9,827 bases of DNA from CAILAD01 sp964397085 (GTDB taxonomy: Bacteria > Patescibacteriota > Saccharimonadia > CAILAD01 > BJGX01), in the NCBI GenBank assembly GCA_964397085.1, contig CAYNHH010000031.1:1-9827 (forward strand), written 5' to 3'. Of the stretch, positions 7,048 to 9,827 are shown one piece after another (the first letter of the stretch is position 1; the number at the start of each line of letters is the position of its first letter). The notes under the pieces are model-generated. The model was given only the letters and a program-made list of their open reading frames with translations, searched no databases and was not told the origin of the DNA. The position numbers were made by a program, and so were the translations under genes.

Positions 7048-7311
7048 CTATTGGGTGGTGTTGTCAGAAAAGTGCTTCTCAGCTCTAAGACCCATGTTCT
7101 TACGTAGACCTGCTTCTTGATCTTCAAGCTGGTCAAGCTCGCTATCGAGCCTTTCCATCTCCTCAATGGTGCGTTCGCGAAGCGGACCTTCTGCCACTAG
7201 CAGCTTGGCATCAAGTCGCTCGTACAAATACTTGTTGTCAGCAATGCGCTCTTGCAGTCGTTGCAGTGCGCGCTGCTGACGCTCACGTTGGCCTTTCTTG
7301 TGCGAAGCCAT
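7048..7311 (-). CDS. 87-aa charged coiled-coil protein, function unknown
   Basis: This cytoplasmic 87-aa protein is made almost entirely of charged helix: a basic N-terminus (MASHKKGQRERQQRALQRLQ) runs into a Glu/Leu-rich stretch at about residues 17-72 with heptad-like Leu/Ile spacing (ERLDAKLL, IEEMERLDSELDQLEDQEAG). It has no signal peptide or membrane helix and no enzymatic motif. The ATG at 7311 follows the TGA of the 110-aa gene by a single base and has no clear Shine-Dalgarno site, so translation is probably coupled to the upstream gene. A dimerising scaffold or nucleic-acid-binding helper is possible from the basic head, but this is inference from composition only. Confidence 0.78.
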   Translation of the reverse strand: MASHKKGQRERQQRALQRLQERIADNKYLYERLDAKLLVAEGPLRERTIEEMERLDSELDQLEDQEAGLRKNMGLRAEKHFSDNTTQ

Positions 7312-7312
7312 T

Positions 7313-7645
7313 TCAGGCTAGTACCGTAGACGAATAATCAACTTCTTCCCAGCCGTCTTGCTGTATGGAGAGCTTGTAATGATCAGGAAAGGTTCTTGGA
7401 TCAGTACCGTCATGATCACTTAGCTGGATATATACAGAGAATGAAATATCTACTGCACGTGAGCGTACATGTGTTGGGAAAAAGACTTCTTTCACTCTTG
7501 ACCACTTGGTGGACAGAAAGGCAGCTTCGATGTAGCTTCCAATAGGAGGAATGATTTCGCTCCCAAATTCAACATCTTTCTCGTATACCTCTATTACGGT
7601 ACCTGCTGGGTTTTTGATGAGCTTTTTGACAAGTGTGATCTTCAC
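7313..7645 (-). CDS. 110-aa protein of unknown function, probable all-beta
   Basis: The preferred start is GTG at 7645-7643, because AAAAGGG (7657-7651) lies 5 bases upstream. An in-frame TTG at 7708 would add 21 residues but has no ribosome site. The protein starts MKITLVKKLI and has short alternating hydrophobic strands: GTVIEVYEKDVEF, IPPIGSYIEAAFL, WSRVKEVFFP, VDISFSVYIQL, then a Trp-containing end (QQDGWEEVDYSS). The middle pattern (P-x-G-x-x-I ... W-x-x-V-K-x-V-x-F) resembles small SH3-like or barrel hypothetical proteins, but I cannot assign a family. It is the third gene of the operon, one base before the 87-aa gene. A possible internal promoter with a perfect TATAAT lies 85 bases upstream of the start. 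Confidence 0.75.
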   Translation of the reverse strand: MKITLVKKLIKNPAGTVIEVYEKDVEFGSEIIPPIGSYIEAAFLSTKWSRVKEVFFPTHVRSRAVDISFSVYIQLSDHDGTDPRTFPDHYKLSIQQDGWEEVDYSSTVLA

Positions 7646-7721
7646 AATTACCCTTTTCTGTAGTAGGTGCAGTGTCGGGAACATCCCGCCACAGTACTCG
7701 ATACTCAAGTAGTGTGGTGGA

Positions 7722-7746
7722 GCCCCGATATTATATCCCTCGGGGC
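7722..7746 (-). promoter_or_regulatory. Candidate internal promoter -10 within a 7-bp inverted repeat
   Basis: On the minus strand TATAAT lies at 7735-7730. It is flanked by perfect 7-bp arms GCCCCGA/TCGGGGC (7746-7740 and 7728-7722) separated by 11 bases that contain the box. No good -35 hexamer is visible about 17 bases upstream. The repeat could be an operator that covers the -10, or an RNA hairpin in the leader of the 110-aa gene; it has no T tract, so it is not a terminator. Confidence 0.4.
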
Positions 7747-7763
7747 AGGGGTGGAGTAACTAA

Positions 7764-7910
7764 CTACTTCGCGAGAAATAGCAGTAGGTATGGGCCGTTT
7801 GGGTTGTCAACAGCTGTGGCTGTAACCAATAGCCAGCCATCCTTCAGTTCTTTGTTCAGATCAGCCTCGGCGTTTGATGCATTACTCTTAACAACTCTGT
7901 ATGCATTCAT
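7764..7910 (-). CDS. 48-aa small protein, DUF4177-like
   Basis: This short gene reads from ATG at 7910-7908 to TAG at 7766-7764. AGGAG (7920-7916) lies 5 bases upstream, an optimal Shine-Dalgarno site. The peptide begins MNAYRVVKSNASNAEADLNK, continues ELKDGWLLVTATAVDNPNGP and ends YLLLFLAK. The order of a strand (YRVVKS), a helix (EADLNKELKDGW), a strand (LLVTATA) and a final strand (YLLLFL) matches the DUF4177-type fold of about 50 residues, in which a 'xx-GW-xLV-' turn is characteristic. That assignment is by pattern only and the molecular role is unknown. It is the second gene of the minus-strand operon, 49 bases after the 128-aa gene. The open frame on the opposite strand lacks a ribosome site. 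Confidence 0.78.
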   Translation of the reverse strand: MNAYRVVKSNASNAEADLNKELKDGWLLVTATAVDNPNGPYLLLFLAK

Positions 7911-7959
7911 CTCGGCTCCTATGGGTAGGTATACTCAGGGTTCTTTCGCGTCCCAAAAA

Positions 7960-8346
7960 TCAATCAATGACGTAGTAGGGCATACCACCGGGCAAGGCGC
8001 TCCAAAGCTCACGTGGCATCTGAGACTCAACCTTGCCAATCGCCATGCCAAGCATGAAAAGTTGATCCATACTGCGATGGAAACTTGTCCATTGATTGCC
8101 ATGCTTGTCTTCGCAGGCGTTCAGAAAGGACCAGCCACCACCACTAGATGCCTTGAACTGATCAGGCAGCTCATCGAGCATGGCTTCGATCTCAGCACGA
8201 TGACTTTCGATCCGCTCAGGGTGAAACCCTACGGTCATCATGATGCCTTCAGCAGCAATGTGCGTACTCGTGTCTTCACCTTCCTTGAAAAGGCAATCCA
8301 CAAAAACCTTCTCCACACCCTCTGTTGAAAGTACGATAGTAGGCAT
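7960..8346 (-). CDS. 128-aa conserved-looking hypothetical protein, first gene of the minus-strand operon
   Basis: ATG at 8346 has AGAGG 6 bases upstream and a strong promoter about 50 bases before it. The protein (MPTIVLSTEGVEKVFVDCLF at the N-terminus) has no signal peptide or membrane helix and should be cytoplasmic. It has a mixed alpha/beta look: an N-terminal strand region, a charged helix at about residues 43-64 (PERIESHRAEIEAMLDELPD), a Gly-rich turn into GGGWSFLNACEDKHGNQW at 69-86, a helix (MDQLFMLGMAIGKV) and a C-terminal MPRELWSALPGGMPYYV block. The dense Gly/Trp/Pro/His blocks look like a real conserved family; I have no name or function for it. Cys18 and Cys78 and several His are present but do not form a recognisable metal motif. 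GC appears higher than in gatB. Confidence 0.88.
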   Translation of the reverse strand: MPTIVLSTEGVEKVFVDCLFKEGEDTSTHIAAEGIMMTVGFHPERIESHRAEIEAMLDELPDQFKASSGGGWSFLNACEDKHGNQWTSFHRSMDQLFMLGMAIGKVESQMPRELWSALPGGMPYYVID

Positions 8347-8373
8347 GTATTTCCTCTCTGAAGGGGATGGTAC

Positions 8374-8395
8374 TTTCTCGATTGAGAAACGAGAA
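8374..8395 (-). promoter_or_regulatory. Overlapping inverted repeats at the transcription start of the 128-aa gene
   Basis: Two mutually exclusive palindromes overlap: TTTCTC/GAGAAA (8374-8379 with 8384-8389, 4-base loop) and TTCTCG/CGAGAA (8375-8380 with 8390-8395, 9-base loop). They lie directly downstream of the -10 box, at and just after the expected start site near 8390, which is a typical operator position. Confidence 0.4.
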
Positions 8396-8396
8396 T

Positions 8397-8425
8397 ATTA
8401 TAGCAAAAATAACACAATAAGTCAA
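8397..8425 (-). promoter_or_regulatory. Sigma70-type promoter of the five-gene minus-strand operon
   Basis: On the minus strand TTGACT (8425-8420) and TATAAT (8402-8397) are separated by exactly 17 bases, with TGC directly before the -10 (extended -10). The region upstream of the -35 (about 8426-8450) is AT-rich and could act as an UP element. The start should be near 8390. Confidence 0.85.
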
Positions 8426-8460
8426 TATATACAGCAAATATATATCAGGTTACAACAGAT

Positions 8461-8477
8461 AAGGCTAGTCGAGCCTT
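8461..8477. repeat. Short perfect inverted repeat in the divergent promoter region
   Basis: AAGGCT, loop AGTCG, AGCCTT is a perfect 6-bp stem located between the -35 boxes of the divergent operon and rplS promoters. No T tract follows on either strand, so a protein-binding site is as likely as an RNA hairpin. Confidence 0.4.
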
Positions 8478-8486
8478 ACATTACTC

Positions 8487-8515
8487 TTGCAGTGTAGACC
8501 TGATTGTGTTACACT
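8487..8515 (+). promoter_or_regulatory. rplS promoter, predicted near-leaderless transcript
   Basis: TTGCAG (8487-8492) and TACACT (8510-8515) are spaced by 17 bases, with TGT just before the -10. The expected start site, 8521-8523, is only 2-4 bases before the ATG at 8525. Confidence 0.7.
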
Positions 8516-8524
8516 ACTTGGGTT

Positions 8525-9196
8525 ATGAATCCTATCGCAGAACTCGAAACCAGCCAAAAAAAGACCAAATTGCCTGATGTACGTGTAGGTGATACCGTCA
8601 AGGTGCACCAACGGATTAGTGAAGGTAAGAAAAGTCGTGTTCAGATATTTGAAGGTCTTGTGATTCGTTACCGCAAATCTGGTAGCGTGCAAGCTTTTAT
8701 TACTGTTCGCAAGATTGCCAGCGGTGTTGGTGTAGAAAAAAGCTGGTTTGTACACAGCCCAAGTATCGAAAAGATAGAGGTTGTGAAGCGTAGTAAGGTT
8801 CGAAGAGCATTTCTCTCATACATGCGTGATAGAAGTGGTAAATCTGCTCGACTTGTTGAGACAGGTTTTGACAGAGAGTCTGTCAATGCTGCAGATCACC
8901 GTACAGGTACTCAGCTAGCAGAAGAAGAGCAAGAAAAGATTGCCAAAGAAGAAGTAGAGCTTGATGGCGATAAGGCTGCCAAAGAAGATGTAATGAATCA
9001 ACCAGATACAGAAAACACCGATGGCGAAGTCAAAAAAGAGCAAAAAGAAGCAAGCAAAGAGGATGCTACCCCAGCCAGTGATAACGAGCCCAAAGAAGCT
9101 CCAAAAGATGAAAAGGTCAACTCTGATGGCAACGACGAACAGCAAGAAGCTGCAGAAGAGTTTCAGCAAGGCGTCGACAAAGCCGAAAAGAAATAA
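8525..9196 (+). CDS. rplS: Large ribosomal subunit protein bL19 with long charged C-terminal extension
   Basis: bL19 binds 23S rRNA at the subunit interface near the 30S bridge. Residues 1-115 are a complete bL19: VRVGDTVKVHQRISEGKKSR, VQIFEGLVIRYRKSG, then FITVRKIASGVGVEKSWFVH, IEKIEVVKRSKVRRAFLSYM and the RDRSGKSARL end. The family is normally about 115-130 aa; this protein is 223 aa. The extra 107 or so residues are a low-complexity Glu/Lys/Asp/Ala/Gln-rich tail (EEEQEKIAKEEVELDGDKAA, KKEQKEASKED) with no aromatic core, probably disordered. The ATG at 8525 is preferred over an in-frame TTG at 8504, which lies within the promoter. No Shine-Dalgarno site precedes the ATG, in keeping with a leaderless mRNA. 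It is monocistronic: a strong terminator follows 11 bases after the stop. Confidence 0.96.
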   Translation: MNPIAELETSQKKTKLPDVRVGDTVKVHQRISEGKKSRVQIFEGLVIRYRKSGSVQAFITVRKIASGVGVEKSWFVHSPSIEKIEVVKRSKVRRAFLSYMRDRSGKSARLVETGFDRESVNAADHRTGTQLAEEEQEKIAKEEVELDGDKAAKEDVMNQPDTENTDGEVKKEQKEASKEDATPASDNEPKEAPKDEKVNSDGNDEQQEAAEEFQQGVDKAEKK

Positions 9197-9207
9197 ATTC
9201 TTACTAT

Positions 9208-9232
9208 AAAAAGACCCGCAAGGGTCTTTTTT
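9208..9232 (+). terminator. rplS intrinsic terminator, bidirectional
   Basis: AAAAAGACCC, GNRA-type loop GCAA, GGGTCTTTTTT forms a 6-bp GC-containing stem (AGACCC/GGGTCT) flanked by A5 and T5. The A run makes it functional also on the minus strand, where it backs up termination of the convergent 125-aa gene. Confidence 0.92.
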
Positions 9233-9264
9233 GATACAAATAATATGTTAAATATAGATGAAGA

Positions 9265-9280
9265 CCGCGCTTTCGCGCGG
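9265..9280 (-). terminator. GC-rich hairpin downstream of the 125-aa gene
   Basis: On the minus strand CCGCGC, GNRA tetraloop GAAA, GCGCGG is a very stable 6-bp stem. It is followed by TCTTCATCTATATTT, a poor T tract, so it may be a weak terminator or a 3'-end stabilising hairpin ahead of the bidirectional terminator. Confidence 0.55.
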
Positions 9281-9358
9281 CCTTGTTTGATCTGTTGCGA
9301 TCGTGGTTACATTGTTTGCCAATCTCTCATTTTGGTTTGTGCAGAATTGTAGAGAGTG

Positions 9359-9736
9359 CTACTCCAGAATGGTTCCCTCGGGGTTGTAGGGGATGAACAC
9401 ACCATGGTAAGTATGCACGGCTGAACCTGGGAATTTCTTGACAAAGAACTCCTTGGCCCTACTGAGCTCATCTTCCATGAACAGCTTGGGGTCCATACAG
9501 CGCGGATCTGATGAGCAGACGAGTTTGTACTTACCCTCGCCCAGCACCATGTAGTTTGGGTACTGCAGCCTTCGCTCCAACTCAGTCACCCACTGATGTG
9601 AGTTGACTCTGTTGGGATGCAAGATGTAGACGAACTTGTCTTCGGCCATGTAGAGCTCAAACTCATGCCTATCATCATCAGGGCAGTAGACCTGAATCAC
9701 ATCAACAAGAGTTTCGTGATCTGTTACTTTGGACAT
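9359..9736 (-). CDS. 125-aa protein of unknown function
   Basis: ATG at 9736 is chosen because GGAGG lies 8 bases upstream; a longer in-frame ATG at 9799 would overlap the promoter -10 and cannot be the start. The protein has no membrane helix or signal peptide. Visible features are an acidic N-terminus with YCPDDDRHEFELYM (17-30), a strand pair (DKFVYILHPNRV), a helix around WVTELERRLQY (49-59), a Cys-containing segment KLVCSSDPRC (71-80), a charged helix (FMEDELSRAKEFFVKKF) and a final HTYHGVFIPYNPEG block. Three Cys and several His occur, but no recognised metal motif. I do not know the family. It is a single-gene unit convergent to rplS, with a promoter much like that of the five-gene operon on the same strand. 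Confidence 0.85.
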   Translation of the reverse strand: MSKVTDHETLVDVIQVYCPDDDRHEFELYMAEDKFVYILHPNRVNSHQWVTELERRLQYPNYMVLGEGKYKLVCSSDPRCMDPKLFMEDELSRAKEFFVKKFPGSAVHTYHGVFIPYNPEGTILE

Positions 9737-9789
9737 TTTTGGATCCTCCAGGTTGAGAGAAGAGAATGTGCTTTCTGACGAACCAACAC

Positions 9790-9818
9790 ATATTAGCATA
9801 AAAACTATAAAAAGTCAA
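9790..9818 (-). promoter_or_regulatory. Sigma70-type promoter of the 125-aa gene
   Basis: On the minus strand TTGACT (9818-9813) and TAATAT (9795-9790) are separated by exactly 17 bases, with TGC before the -10. The start should be near 9783, giving a leader of about 47 bases with GGAGG near its end. Confidence 0.8.
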
Positions 9819-9827
9819 TGTAATATG

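Noticed and set aside
6840..7088. Plus-strand open frame opposite the 58-aa gene
   Set aside because: No ribosome site or promoter; it starts only 11 bases after the terminator stem. The minus-strand frame has AAGGAG and a membrane helix.
7646..7708. N-terminal extension of the 110-aa protein to TTG 7708
   Set aside because: No ribosome site precedes the TTG, whereas AAAAGGG sits 5 bases before GTG 7645.
7672..8328. Long plus-strand open frame (218 codons) over the minus-strand operon
   Set aside because: It begins at a GTG without a ribosome site and its protein is low-quality in composition. The minus strand over the same bases has genes with Shine-Dalgarno sites, a promoter and a terminator.
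8461..8477. The 6-bp hairpin as a terminator
   Set aside because: No T tract follows on either strand, and no gene ends nearby.
8504..8524. rplS start at TTG 8504
   Set aside because: The TTG is inside the promoter just before the -10, and the extra residues do not resemble bL19; the family start MNPIAELE fits ATG 8525.
9737..9799. N-terminal extension of the 125-aa protein to ATG 9799
   Set aside because: That codon overlaps the -10 box and lies upstream of the predicted transcription start; ATG 9736 has GGAGG at good spacing.

Overview
The window looks like part of a small-genome bacterium of the Patescibacteria/CPR type, possibly Saccharibacteria. This is an inference from three things: compact housekeeping genes with ATGA overlaps, a bL19 with a long charged tail, and many small proteins of no known function. 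UGA is used as a stop (for example at 1904-1906 and 2170-2172), so the genetic code is standard and lineages that recode UGA are excluded. TTG and GTG starts occur beside ATG.

Layout. (1) Positions 3-2915, plus strand: the 3' part of gatB (tRNA-dependent amidotransferase subunit B), then four short membrane-protein genes: a minimal MscS-like channel, a one-helix protein with a charged tail, a YtxH-like protein and a DUF5665-like protein. They are overlapping or tightly spaced and probably form one transcription unit. (2) Positions 2929-6618: an extended -10 promoter and dnaE (replicative DNA polymerase III alpha subunit) with intact PHP, polymerase, clamp-binding and OB-fold signatures. (3) Positions 6586-6829: a convergent intergenic zone with two minus-strand terminators around a REPIN/MITE-like palindromic element that contains a perfect 15-bp tandem duplication. 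(4) Positions 6857-8425, minus strand: an operon of five small uncharacterised genes (128, 48, 110, 87 and 58 aa). The 48- and 58-aa genes are very short but have good Shine-Dalgarno sites. The operon has a near-consensus sigma70 promoter, a possible internal promoter inside an inverted repeat, and a strong terminator. (5) Positions 8487-9232: rplS (bL19) from a promoter that should give an almost leaderless mRNA, ending in a bidirectional terminator. (6) Positions 9265-9818, minus strand: a single 125-aa gene of unknown function whose promoter closely resembles that of the five-gene operon.

The plus-strand genes serve translation (gatB, rplS), replication (dnaE) and the cell envelope (the four membrane genes). 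The two minus-strand units are the least explained part of the window. Their shared promoter layout, a similar leader motif, and apparently higher GC than the housekeeping genes suggest a common regulon or an acquired accessory module. Only the sequence was available; family names rest on recognised motifs, not on database searches.
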